This document shows, piece after piece, positions 47,082 to 57,416 of a stretch of DNA of 64,000 bases. The position numbers and the translations under genes are program-made. Positions within the stretch are counted from its first letter, which is position 1. Each line of letters opens with the position of its first letter. Source of the stretch: Thraustochytrium sp. TN22 (lineage: Eukaryota; Sar; Bigyra; Thraustochytrida; Thraustochytriidae); the NCBI GenBank assembly GCA_013306675.1, contig JABLUY010000054.1:1-64000 (forward strand), written 5' to 3'. Under the pieces are notes generated by a model. It saw only the letters and a program-made list of their open reading frames with translations. It searched no databases and had not been told where the DNA came from.

Positions 47082-48387
47082 TTAGGCAGCGGCGGAGGAG
47101 GAGGTGGAGGAGGGGGCGGCCGGCCAGCCGACGACCTTCTGCAGGAGCGGGCTGGGCTCGGGCTGGCCGGCGAGGCCGAAGAGAGCTCGGCGCAAAATGT
47201 CGGCGGCGTCCAAAAAGGCGCGCTGGATGGAGGCGATGCGGAAGCAATTGCGACCGACGTTGTTCCCCGGGCAGAGCGGGTCGTCAATGAAGATGGGGTC
47301 AAAGCGGTGCGAGTCGACGGCGGCGGCGTCTGCGTGTGCAGTGGGCACGCCGGGTCGCTCGCGCAGGTGAAAGGAGCTCGTGCGCCCCGGCAGGCTCTCG
47401 GTATCGGAGGCGGCACTGCCAAAGTAGTTCTCCGACTTGCGCGGGAAGATGCCGCGCTCGAGCGAGATGCCAAATGCTGCCGGGTCGAAGACGCGGCCGT
47501 AATAGTTGAAGAAGCCCAGCAAAAGGTAGCCCAGGTGCGCCTTGACGCCCTGCGCCTGCGGAAAGGCCTGCGAGTACTGGCCGTGGCTGCTGCTACGCAG
47601 GCGGCGGCCGTTCTGCCGCGGCGGCTGCGGCGGCGAAGCGGCGGCCGATGGAGTGGGCGGCGGCGCGGCCGGCGCCGGCACACTGTGCTGAAGGAAGACG
47701 ACTACGAGCAGCAGGAGACCGTACGAGGAGAGCCCGCCCGAGTAGCTGTAGCCCAGGCCGCGGTCTGCGAGGAACTTCTTCAGCACCAGCAGCAGCGGCG
47801 CGAGCGCCGGATGCTTCTTCTGCAAAGAGGCCACCAGCTTGTTGGTGGCCAGGCCGTTGTGGCGCTCCGTCTTGAAGGAAATATCCAGCTGCATGGGCGC
47901 TGGGTCGGTCGTGCTGAGCTTGATAATGGGCATGGGCGCGTGGATCGTCTTGACCGTGTCGACATCGATCCACTCCGCGAACCGCAGCGCCTCCGCCAAG
48001 TTCTGCTGCCAGCTCATCTTGATGGCGTTGCGGCCCTCCAGCGGGCCCGGTTCGTCCGCAATGTCGTCCTGCATTACCTTGGGCAGGCAGATCACCAAGT
48101 CCAGGTCGCCATCCGGCAGGTTCAGCCCGGTCGCGCACGAGCCGTACTTTTTCACCGTGGCGCGCGGCCACAAATGCCGTACGACGCCGCCCACGCGCTC
48201 CACGATGGCGTCCTCGGCAGGGATGCGCTGGCGACGCTGTGAGAGGCAAGCCTCCACGAAGCCGGCGATCTCCAGGTCTAGCCGGTATATACCCTCCGTC
48301 GGCACTGGGGTCGGGCCTGGCCAAAACGGGCCCGCGCTATTGGTGCGGAACATTTGCCCCGACAGACTTGGCACCGCCGGCGAGTGT

Positions 48388-48420
<33 letters not shown>

Positions 48421-51400
48421 GCGGCGGCAGCGGCCGCGGCCGCCGCCGCCGCCGCCGCGGCAGGAATTGGGTACAGCATGGGTGCTGGGTGCTCGTGGGA
48501 CGAGGTCTGCCCGTGCCACTCGTGTGGGAACGGGACGCCGGGTCGGCGCCGGTGGAACATGGCGCCGTGCGAAGCGGCGTCCATCGGGTAGGCGTAAAAG
48601 AGTGGGTCCGTGAAGAGCACGCCAGCCGCGTTGGTGTTGTAGTACATGGCATACTGCATGTCCATGATCCCGAACGGTGGACCGAGCTGTTGCGGGCCCG
48701 GCGCTGTCGGCGTGGGTTGCTGCGACTGCGGAGTCCCAGACGCCGCAAAGAAGTCGGGCGCCAAGTAGTTCTCCATCTGCAGGGGCTGCCGCGGGCGCGC
48801 CAGGGGCGTCTGCGGGGCGCTCCGCAGGCCGTCCGGGCCAGATCGGCCCGGTGCTGACATGGGCACGGGTGCCTGAAGCGGTTGTGACGGCGACCCGGGT
48901 GTCGGCCGGGGCGCGGGCGGCGTCTTGGCGTTGGCGGACTTGGCGGCGGCCGCTGCGTATGTGGACGAGGCAGAGGCAGAGGCAGAGGCAGAGGCAGAGG
49001 CGGAAGCAGAAGCCGAGCTCGTAACGACTTGCTCCTTGGCCGGGGTCTTCGCCACGGCCGCGGCCTCCCGCTGTGTCGTGGGCTGGCCCTGAACCTGTGC
49101 CGATGCGTGCGCGTCCGTGGCAGCGAGCTTCCTCGCAGTAGACGTGACGGCACTGGGTCCGGACGCGATTGTCGCCGCGCCCTTGACACGACTGCCAGCG
49201 ACGGCCGCGGACTGCGTGGTGGCGGCCGCCATGGCCTCAAGGGCGCGAGTGAGACGTTCGAGCTTGGCCTCCACGCCGGCGCGCCACTCAAGCTCGACCT
49301 GCCGCAGTCGCGCCAACTCGCGATCCTTAGCGACGCATACCGCACAAGGGTGCGCCGCCGCCGGTTCGGCGTCTTGCACAGACGCGTGGTCGTGCAGCAT
49401 GGACCCGAAGGACTGCGCACTCTGAGATGAGTCAGACCTCATCATACGCGTGCGGCAAGCTTGCTCCGAGGACGTCGAGCGGTACGATGCGTTGCGCTGC
49501 TTGGCGCCGCGCGGGTCGCGCAAGCCCTTGCCCGCGCGCCGCTGCGGCTCTTTGGCCGAAGCCGTCGAATTGCGCCGATGCCCGTCCGCCGAGAGCGGCC
49601 GCCGCCGCTTCGAAATCGTCGTCCACTCGCCGTCGTCGCTGTGGCTGCCGTCCTTGAAGCCCGAGCTGACGCCCCCCACCTCGCTCCCACCGTTGCTTCG
49701 GCTGCTGCTAATGCGCTTCATGGCCACGCTACCGCCGCCCTTCCGGCGCGCGCCGTCCTGCAGTCGCACGCTGGACCGCACTGCGCCGAAGTCGCCTTCG
49801 TCATCCGTGTAGCGGCCAGCGGCTCGCACGGCCAAGCGGCTCTGCCGTCGGTAGTACGCCTCCTCGAGGCTCGCGGTTGCCTCCACGTCGGCCTCGTCCT
49901 CGTCCTCATCCTCCGCGCCCTCGCCCTCCTCCGCCATGGCGCGCACCTCGTCCACCTCCGCCAAGGCATCGCGCGCTCGCTGGACCCTGTCCTCCTCGTC
50001 GTCGTCGTCGTCGTCCTCGTCCTCGTCCTCGTCCTCATCATCGTTGTCGTGGCGCGCGAGCAGGCCGAAGACGTGTTGGTGCTCGCTGATCTCGCGGTTC
50101 GTGGCCAAGCTGGCCGCGCGCCTGTGCGTCCTGGCACGCCGTGTCAGCGGCGGCGGCGGCGGCGGAGGCGGCGGCGGCGGCGGAGGCCGAGGCTGAGGCT
50201 GAGGCTGCGCCGCTACACCTAGCGCAGAAGACATGGCGGGCTCCAATGTGACGCCCGCGTGCAAAGCACCGTCCCAGTGCGCGTGGTCTTCCAGGGCGTC
50301 CGACCCAATGGACATGCTCATGGAGAGGTCCGCGTCACCATCGGTCTGCGTGGACGCATGACGCACGCGATCGTCCAGGGAGCCAAGCAGCGAGGTGATG
50401 AGATGGCGGTCCTCGATCGGGCTGCTCGTTGTGAGCGAGCCCATCGCGTGAGGCCAGGAGAACAGCGGCACGTCCGCCTGGCCCGGTGCCCAGATGCTTG
50501 TCAGGTGTTCGTGCGCCAGGATGCCATTGCGCAGCGCCGCCACTTCGTCGTCGTAGTCATCGTGCTCGTCGTCGCTTTGCTCGTGGCGTCCGTGGCGTCC
50601 GAGCGCGTGGTGGCCATGCAAGCGGAACTCGTTCTCACGCGGGTCCAGCGAGAAGTCTTGTTGTTGTTGGTGGTGGTGGTGGTGAAGGTGGTGGAGGTGG
50701 TGGTGGTGCAGCAGCTGCTGCTGCTGATTCGTGTGCTCGTGAGACGGGTGCGCGCTGTCTGCACTGCTTGCCTGCGGCAGAGCGTAGGTCTGCGGGGGCG
50801 AGCTGGCGAACGCCTCCTCCGACGGGGCCGCCTCGACAGCCGCGGTACCCGCAGCTATCGCAGACAGCTCATCCACGCTGGCGAGCGTCTCGGCGGACTT
50901 GGTGTGCTTGATGCGAGCCTTGACGCGGCGAGAGCGCCCGCGCGAAGCGGGCCCGCCCGCCACTTGCCAGCCCGGCGATGCGAGCCCGGCATCCTGCGTG
51001 TCGCCGGCGGCGCCATAGGCCCCGTCGGCGTCCTCGTCGTCGCGTGCAACCGCGACGGCCAGGTCCTCGGTCCGGGCGGCGGACGCCCGCGGAGCGGCCT
51101 CGCGCCGGCCTCGCCGGCGCACCTTGCGCGGCGCCTGCGCTCCAGCCTCGGTCTCCACAAGGTTGACCTCGTCCGTTTCGTCTTCGCGCTCATTTGGGTC
51201 GACATGTGCGCTGACTGGCACGCCCTTGGATTTGGCCTTGCTGACCGACTTTTTCGTCTTGGTGCGCACGGTGCGCGCCTTAACCTTGTCCTCGCCACTG
51301 TCCTCCACGAGTAAGGTGGAGACGAGCGCGGAGCGCCACGCCTCCTCGGCCCGCGCCGTGGTCTCCTCGGCGAGCGTGCTGCGCAGGGTGTCGGCGCTGA

Positions 51401-52607
51401 GGAGGCCGCCATCGGCGATGTCGGGAGCGACCCAGGCGCTTCCGGGCGTGGCGGCCTGCGCAAGGGCCGCGAGAGGCTCGAGCGTCTGGCGCAGCGCGAG
51501 CGCCCCACGAAGACAGGCAGCTTGAGCAACGCGGAGCGCGTCGCAAATATCGAACATGAGGTCACTGGAGATCGGATTGCGCGGCACGCTGAGCGCGACA
51601 GGCGTGAGCTGGCGCAAATCGGCTGTCGTTCGCGCACAAACGTAGCGCACTTGGAGCCGGCGCCAGTGGCGCACGAGCGCGGTGCGCGCCTCTGCAGCGC
51701 TGTCGAGGGCGGCACGGCGGTCCGCGACAGCAAGGCGCTGCATCCACTGGCCGAGCTCCACGGCGCGCTCGTGCGACTGGCTGGACGGGAGGTCGCGGAA
51801 GCGGACGCGTGCCACCTTGCGTGTGGCGAAGGCGTGCCATATCTGCATCTCGATGCGATTTGCTAGGTACGCCCCGACCGGGATCCAGCCGGCCGTCTCG
51901 AGCCAGTGGGTCTGTGCTAGCGCAGGGAGTGTCTTATGGCACGCGGCTGCCGGGATCTCGTCGGCAGAGAGGAAGCGGCCGAGCGTGACGGCCTCGAGCA
52001 GCGCAAAGAGCGCGGCTGGATCCTCCCATAGCGGCGGGTGCCAGCACTCGATGCGCAGCTTGTCGTTGCCGAGCGCACCTGGCCTGAGCAGGCGGAAGTG
52101 GGCGAGGAGACGGTCGGCGGCCTCGAAGGCGTCGCGTTGCGCCTCGGTGAGCAGCGGCGCGAAGCACTCCATGCGGTCCGAGAGCAGCACGGAGCGTCGC
52201 ATCACGAAGTCTAGCGCGTCGGCGCGGGCGCCCGCCGCGGCGCTGGCGGCCAGCAGCGACACGCACGGTGTCTCGGGCGCGCGGCGCAGCTCGCCCCTCG
52301 CCGCGAGCGGCGAGGAGAGTTCGCGCGCGGCCGCGCGCGCCTCGGCCAGGCGTTCCCTCCTGGCTCGCAGCAGGTCGCGGAGCGCGTCTACGGCCTTGGC
52401 ATCGTCCACGCAGAGCAGCGCCGCGCGCTCGCGCGCGTCCAGCCCGGCCGCCCACGCGCGCGCCGCCGTCGCGGCGCGCCCTCGCTTGCGCCCGCCGCCC
52501 GCGCCGCCCGCGCCGCCCGCGCGCGCGCGCTCGAAGAGCGCCTGCAGCAGCGGCTCCAGCGCGTCGCCCGCCGCCGCGCCGCCGCCCGCGCCCGCCGCCG
52601 CCGCCAT
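47082..52607 (-). CDS. TRF4/TENT4-type non-canonical poly(A) polymerase with very long N-terminus
   Basis: The protein has 1841 residues, all in one exon. The catalytic part is C-terminal. A nucleotidyltransferase core at about 1485 reads YGSCATGLNLPDGDLDLVI (the DxD pair), with the third Asp near 1570 (MQLDISF). A central domain follows (LLVLKKFLADRGLGYSYSGG, then SYGLLLLVVVFLQ), and a PAP-associated region with GYLLLGFFNYYGRVFD and the signature DPLCPGNNVGRN. TENT4 enzymes add tails to nuclear RNAs (TRAMP) or guanosine-containing tails to mRNAs. The N-terminal 500 residues are a helical domain I do not recognise (LRIECWHPPLWEDP, LETAGWIPVGAYLANRIE). Between lie about 900 low-complexity residues with His/Gln, Asp, Ser and poly-Ala/poly-Gln runs. 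Canonical TENT4 proteins are far shorter. Confidence 0.87.
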
Positions 52608-52955
52608 CGCGCGCGCGCCGCGCCTGCGGGCCGCGCGGTTCTGCGCTGCCGGCCTTCTTCCGCTCGACGCCGAAGAAGGCCGCCGCGCCCGGCAACTTGA
52701 ACTTCAAGTTGAAGGAGCCCGGCGGCCCGGTGACCGGGTGGGGGAGGTGGGTGACTGCGAGAGTGGCGGCGAGTGGCAAGGGGGGATTCCGTTCACGCGC
52801 ACCCCCTGGGCGCGGGTGCGCGCGAAAGCGAGCCTCTGCGGGGACCCGGCTCAATCGGCGCTGCGCACTGCGCAGCCGCGCGAGACCGCTCCCCAGCTGT
52901 CGGCTCGCGCGTCGGCTCGCGCAGAGCGGGAAAGGCGGGCGGGCGCGCGCGCAGC
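52608..52955. promoter_or_regulatory. divergent promoter, poly(A) polymerase / EF-hand gene
   Basis: This 348-base bidirectional spacer contains the perfect palindrome at 52694. The remainder is GC-rich with no further motif I can name. Confidence 0.5.
52694..52712. promoter_or_regulatory. 19-bp perfect palindrome CAACTTGAACTTCAAGTTG
   Basis: Two inverted CAACTTGAA arms are separated by one C, midway in a bidirectional promoter. The half-site aacttgaa recurs in upstream regions at 5481-5516, and as cttcaagttg at 42055, close to the sulfotransferase start. It could be the binding site of a dimeric factor; this is an inference. Confidence 0.4.
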
Positions 52956-54149
52956 ATGCGCAGGAGCGGCTCGTGGCTGTGGCGCCTGCGCGGCGAGGGC
53001 GGCAGCAGCGGAAGCAGCAGCAGCCTCCTGGGGGCGCGCGACGTGCTGCAGCAGCAGCGGCAGCAGCACGGCCCGGCAGTGGACAGCGACGGGGAGGAGG
53101 AGGAGGGGGGGAACAGCCGCGGCGAGCACCATGCGGAGCGGGGTGGCGTCATGAAGCGCTTCCTGGCTCAGGCCGGCAGCTTCCGACGGTCGGGCAGCAG
53201 CAGGAGCAAGAGTGGCGGCAGCTTCAGGCAACGAGGGAGCTTCCGGGCGCGACCAGGCGGCAAGCGGGTGGACCCGGGTCTGGACGCCGAGTGGAGCGGG
53301 AGCGAGATTAGCGAGGGCCTGCGCAGCCGTGATGCCTCGTCGTCCGCGCACGAGGCTGACGACGAGTACGAGTCGGTGGACACCGAGGACGAGGAGGCGG
53401 CAGCGGAGTCCGGCCTCCCGGACCACGGGTTCAACGTGGCGAAGCTCAAGAAGGTATGCGACAGCTTCGGCCTGCAGCCGCGGCACGTGCATCGGCTGTG
53501 GCGGCTCTTCCGTCAGCTGGATAAGGACGACTCCGGCACGATCGACAAGGACGAGATGTTTGCGTGGATCGGAGAGCCACTCAACATGTTCTCACGGCGG
53601 CTGTTCGACCTGGTGGACGCGCCGCGGCGCGGACACCTCGACTTTGTCGCCTTCGTCAAGGCGATTGGCACCTACGCGCTCTTCGGCAAGGAGGACATCT
53701 TGCGATTTTGCTTCTTCGCATTTGACAGCAACACGAACGGCTTCATTGACCACAACGAACTGCACCAGCTCGTGGCCATGCTGCACGGCGACGAGGACGA
53801 GCGGTACCGGAACATTGAATCGATCCTGCAGCGCTTCGACCGGGACATGGACGGCGTCATCAACTTTGACGAGTTCCGAGAGATGAACCGGCGCTTTCCG
53901 TATCTCATCTACCCAGCCTTTCGCATGCAGGCACACATCGAGTCTAGGACGTTCGGACGCAACTGGTGGTACAAGCAGCGCGTAAGGCTTGCACGGCGGC
54001 AGCGCGCCGCGCGGGCGGACGCGCGCGGCGCGGAAGGCCAGCTCTACCTGGGCTGGCTGGTTCGCATGCGTGACGCGCTGCTAGGAGTCTACGGCCAGAG
54101 CGCGACCCTGGCCAAGAACGAAGCTGCAGCTCACTCGGAGGAGCCCTGA
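52956..54149 (+). CDS. EF-hand calcium-binding protein
   Basis: The protein has 397 residues. The first 150 are Ser/Gly/Arg- and Glu-rich and disordered. Four EF-hands follow: DKDDSGTIDKDE (about 187), a degenerate second one (DAPRRGHLDF), DSNTNGFIDHNE (about 255) and DRDMDGVINFDE (about 294). Loops 1, 3 and 4 have the Asp/Asn and Glu ligands and should bind Ca2+. The order and spacing resemble calcineurin-B/NCS-like proteins with a lost second site. A basic C-terminal helix region (WWYKQRVRLARRQR) could bind a target or membrane. The start Met is inferred at 52956; the upstream frame has no ATG closer to a good context. Role unknown beyond Ca2+ sensing. Confidence 0.85.
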   Translation: MRRSGSWLWRLRGEGGSSGSSSSLLGARDVLQQQRQQHGPAVDSDGEEEEGGNSRGEHHAERGGVMKRFLAQAGSFRRSGSSRSKSGGSFRQRGSFRARPGGKRVDPGLDAEWSGSEISEGLRSRDASSSAHEADDEYESVDTEDEEAAAESGLPDHGFNVAKLKKVCDSFGLQPRHVHRLWRLFRQLDKDDSGTIDKDEMFAWIGEPLNMFSRRLFDLVDAPRRGHLDFVAFVKAIGTYALFGKEDILRFCFFAFDSNTNGFIDHNELHQLVAMLHGDEDERYRNIESILQRFDRDMDGVINFDEFREMNRRFPYLIYPAFRMQAHIESRTFGRNWWYKQRVRLARRQRAARADARGAEGQLYLGWLVRMRDALLGVYGQSATLAKNEAAAHSEEP

Positions 54150-54632
54150 TCATGACGTGACCCCCTATTGCTGCATGAGAAATCGAAAAGGAGGAACTGG
54201 AAACGATAAAGCTCTTGTTTTCCAAGCGAGACTCTTCTCTTTCGCGAGACGGCCTACGTCTTCGCCTGAAGGAAATTCTCTTCATGCATCTCAGGCTGCG
54301 CTGAGCGCCAAGCAGAGCCAGTGTGATGCAATCTTGGCGCGCTTCAAGGACGCAGGAAGGGAAAGATCAGTTCCGCCAAGACGAAGAAAGAAAGAAAGAA
54401 GGAGGAGACGTGCACTTCCGCGAGCCACGTCAGCCTCCGCGAGAGCTTTTCAGCTTTTGCGAGACAATTCCGCTTCCGCGCGAGTCCAAGGGCCTGAGCT
54501 GCACTAGCCAGGCCAGCGAGTCACGGAAGAGAGAGAGCGAGAGCTTCTGCCAGCCTGAGGCGACGCCACAATATAGGGAACGAGAGGGAGGCGAGTGCCA
54601 GGGCTCGCGGACAACACAGCACGACGGACGCC
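54150..54632. other. convergent intergenic region
   Basis: Lies between the EF-hand stop and the PDCD5 stop. A purine-rich gaaagaaagaaagaagg tract lies near 54385-54402. No gene is visible. Confidence 0.6.
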
Positions 54633-55143
54633 TCAGAGCAGGTCATCGTCGTTGTCGTCGTCGTCTTCATCGTCAAAGTAGGACTTGCGCTGGATGGTGA
54701 CCCGGTTGGCAGCGGCCTTGGCGCGCGTCTCCTCCTCGAGCATGGCCTTGACGCGATCCTCATCGACCATGCTCTGCAGCTGGCCAGAGCGCGCCATGTT
54801 GAGGAGCTTGGTCTGCACGAGGTCGGCGATCTCCGGCTTGACAATGGCGACGCGCTTGAGCCGGTCAAGCGCCTCAGGCTTCATAATACGCGTCATCATC
54901 TCCTCGCGCATCTCGCGCTCCTGCTGCTTGCGGGCCTCGAGCTGCTGCATGTTCTCCTGCGTGATCTGCTGCCCGCCGAGCTGCGTCCGATGCGTGCGAG
55001 CGTCGCTTGCCGACCGTCAGCGCCGCGTTCCCGTCGTGCCTCGCCCGCCCCGCGCTGCCTACCTGCCAGGCCGCGGGCAAGACCTCAAGTTCACGTACCT
55101 GCTTCTGCAGCTCGGCAATCTGCTGCTGCGCCGCCTCCTCCAT
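54633..55143 (-). CDS. PDCD5: PDCD5-family DNA-binding protein, two exons
   Basis: Small conserved protein with a three-helix core, linked in animals to apoptosis and TIP60/CCT binding. Exon 1 (55099-55143) encodes MEEAAQQQIAELQKQ. A GTACGT donor follows; the 118-nt phase-0 intron (54981-55098) ends in CAG. Exon 2 (54633-54980) encodes LGGQQITQENMQQLEARKQQ, then the family core with MMTRIMKPEALDRLKRVAIV, KPEIADLVQTKLLNMARSGQ and the basic VTIQRKSYFD, ending in an acidic Asp tail. The total of 130 residues is the normal length. Without splicing the conserved N-terminal helix would be lost. Archaeal and eukaryotic members share the KPE...AR.GQ pattern seen here. Confidence 0.92.
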
Positions 55144-55735
55144 GGTGCTGGCTGGCCGGCCTGCCGCGCCTCCACGGGCTCGTGCTTGTGCTGCGGAGCG
55201 GGAGCGCTCGGGCCGCTTTCTCGATCTCTCGCGCTCGATCCGGCGCCGGTGCTAGGCGCCGCCGCCGCGTCCGCGCGCCGCCCGGCTGCGAGGCGCTCGT
55301 GACCGCCGTCTGCCGCCCCCCGCGCGCGCCTCCAGGCTGACGGCGACCTGCCGCGAGCACGAGCGCGAGCGCGAGCGAGAGCGAGAGCGAGAGCGCGAGT
55401 CGGTGGTTTGCTGGCCCGTCGTCCGCGGCGGTGAACGTGACAACGGTTTGCCCGGCACGTGTGCGAAGGAAGCCCCGCGCGAGCGGCGAGTCAAGCTGTC
55501 GTCAAGCTGCTCGAAGAGAGCGGTCACGGCAGCGATCGCTCGGACTCTGAGCGACCACGCCCACCAAGATGTGACGCGTGACGTCGGGCATCTTGTCTTC
55601 ATTTGGTCTTCACTTACTATTCGTTTGAGCGGGCGGTAAGGTCATCATGCTTGGTCAGCCACAGGGGGTGCGTCGGCAGCGAGAGGTGATCGCGCGCCGG
55701 CTATAGCTACTTGCTAAAGCTAGCTCCAGCTAGGT
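55144..55735. other. intergenic, with a gagcgc repeat
   Basis: A gagcgagagcgagagcg hexamer tract runs at about 55358-55400 upstream of PDCD5. Shortly before the next gene's stop lie several tagctagc-like stretches near 55700-55735. No gene is supported. Confidence 0.55.
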
Positions 55736-56743
55736 TTAGATGGAGACTGGGCGACCTTCGTGGTGGCCACCGACGACGCGCTTGCGCGGGTAGAGCTGGT
55801 CAAGGCGGTCGTAAAGGCGGATGAAGCCGAGCGTGTTGACGCGGCGACGGTAAACCTCGGTGGGAGCCTCCCTGATGGTGTCCAGGAGACCGAGGAGGAG
55901 CTCCTTGGCCTCGCTCTGATCGGCGCTAGAGGCGTCGGTGAAGAAGTCCTGAAATTGAAGGAGGTCGCTTTTCTTGACGCGCGCGCTGTGACCGTCGGCG
56001 TCCGGCAGGAGCACGCGCAGCTTGCGCACACAGCCGAGGGAGCCCTCAAAAGAGGTGATGAAGTTGGCGAGGTAGCCGTCGCGGTCGAGGGTAAAGGCGA
56101 CGGCGCGGCGCGCGCGCAGAATGTCCTTGGGGATGCTCCTGAAGTTGGGCGGCGTCTCGCCGATGCCGTCGATGCAAATATAGGGCGTGTAAATGTCAGA
56201 GGCGAGGATGTTGGCCTCGTCCAGGTTGGAGTAGAGCGCCTGGACGAGCAGGCGCGAGGCGGCTGAGTCGTGGCAGTCGTGCGAGACGTAGGTCCACTCC
56301 TGCACGGTGCTGACTTGCTGACTCTTGACGCCGACGAGATCGCCCAGGCGCGGCCACTCGCCGTTCTTCTTGACGTGCATCCTGATGGCTCTGCGCAGGT
56401 CATTCACGTCGTAGACGCTCGCGTTATACTCCTCGAGCTCCCTGCTGATCCAGGACGCGAAGACCGCGACGCCGACGGCCACAGCGATGAAGGGAATGTA
56501 GACGGTGGGTAGCAGGGCTGCGCCCTCAAAGGGTAGCCTGCCGAGCCCGAGCAGCGTGCCGAGGCCTACATACCAGCTGGCCGCGCCGCACAGCAAGAGG
56601 GCCAGGGCGCACACGATGCCCAGGCGCACGGCATTGGCGTGCGGCGCGCGCTGGCGCGTGAGCTCCGCCTCCTCGAGGAACTTCTTCACCGTCGCGCCGG
56701 GCTCCTCTGGCTGCGAGGCCACGGCGCTCCACACGCGGCCCAT
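55736..56743 (-). CDS. two-TM membrane protein of unknown family
   Basis: The protein has 335 residues. The N-terminal 40 are cytosolic-type and contain an amphipathic helix (TVKKFLEEAELTRQR). Two TM helices follow at about 41-65 and 80-103, joined by a Gly/Leu-rich loop. The rest, about 230 residues, is a soluble alpha/beta domain with conserved-looking blocks (NDLRRAIRMHVKKNGEWPRL, YVSHDCHDSAASRLLVQALY, YICIDGIGETPPNFRSIPKD). I do not recognise it. The order of helices suggests both ends face the same side. The ATG at 56743 gives this layout; upstream the frame becomes Arg/Ala-rich. No neighbour offers a functional hint. Confidence 0.75.
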   Translation of the reverse strand: MGRVWSAVASQPEEPGATVKKFLEEAELTRQRAPHANAVRLGIVCALALLLCGAASWYVGLGTLLGLGRLPFEGAALLPTVYIPFIAVAVGVAVFASWISRELEEYNASVYDVNDLRRAIRMHVKKNGEWPRLGDLVGVKSQQVSTVQEWTYVSHDCHDSAASRLLVQALYSNLDEANILASDIYTPYICIDGIGETPPNFRSIPKDILRARRAVAFTLDRDGYLANFITSFEGSLGCVRKLRVLLPDADGHSARVKKSDLLQFQDFFTDASSADQSEAKELLLGLLDTIREAPTEVYRRRVNTLGFIRLYDRLDQLYPRKRVVGGHHEGRPVSI

Positions 56744-57416
56744 GCTGCCCCCCTTGTGCACGCGCCCGCCGCCGCCCGCCGCCGCGAGGCCGCCTGCTCT
56801 GCCGCCGCGAGGGAGCGAGCGAGGGAGCGCGCGAGCGAGCGAGCGAGCGAGGGCGCGCGCGCGTAGCTCTCCCCGGCCGCCGCGAGGGAACTGGCTGCCG
56901 CCGGCGGGCCCCGGCCTGCGGCCCTGGTGAAGTCTTGGTCGCTCTCGAGTCGTGACGCCGCGAGCGCGCGCTACTAACTCAACCAAGGGCAGTGTGCAGG
57001 CTAGCCCTGGCGGTCACGACGGGGCGCGCGCCGCGCTGGTTACTCCGTACATGTTAGTCTACTAGTAGCTAGCTCGTAGGCGTGGAAGTGCAGGTGCAGT
57101 GAGGTAACTTACGAGGAGCGCCCCCGGCTCGGTCTCGGCCAGAGCCGCCGAGAAGGGCCCCTCTCAGCTCCACTGCCAGTGGAGTGGTCGGCGGACCTCT
57201 ACACTCGGAGCGCCGTCACGTACTCTCGCACTTAGCAAGAGCTAGTAGAGGGCCTGACGTTACCGACTACCGCCGCGGCGCATGCGCTGGCTGATCATGA
57301 CGATGATAGCGGCACGAGCGCAATGTGGAGAGCGCGCACGCCAACGAGTATCAGTACCACTTGCGGCACTTCTTCGGGGAGTTTGGCTGAGACTTTTAGT
57401 TGGAGGGAGGCGGCGG
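56744..57416. other. intergenic region
   Basis: An agcgagcgagcgag tract runs near 56812-56850 in the leader of the two-TM gene. Between 57000 and 57416 the sequence is balanced, with no frame of interest; short open frames run on from the DUF5107-like gene in other frames. Confidence 0.55.
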
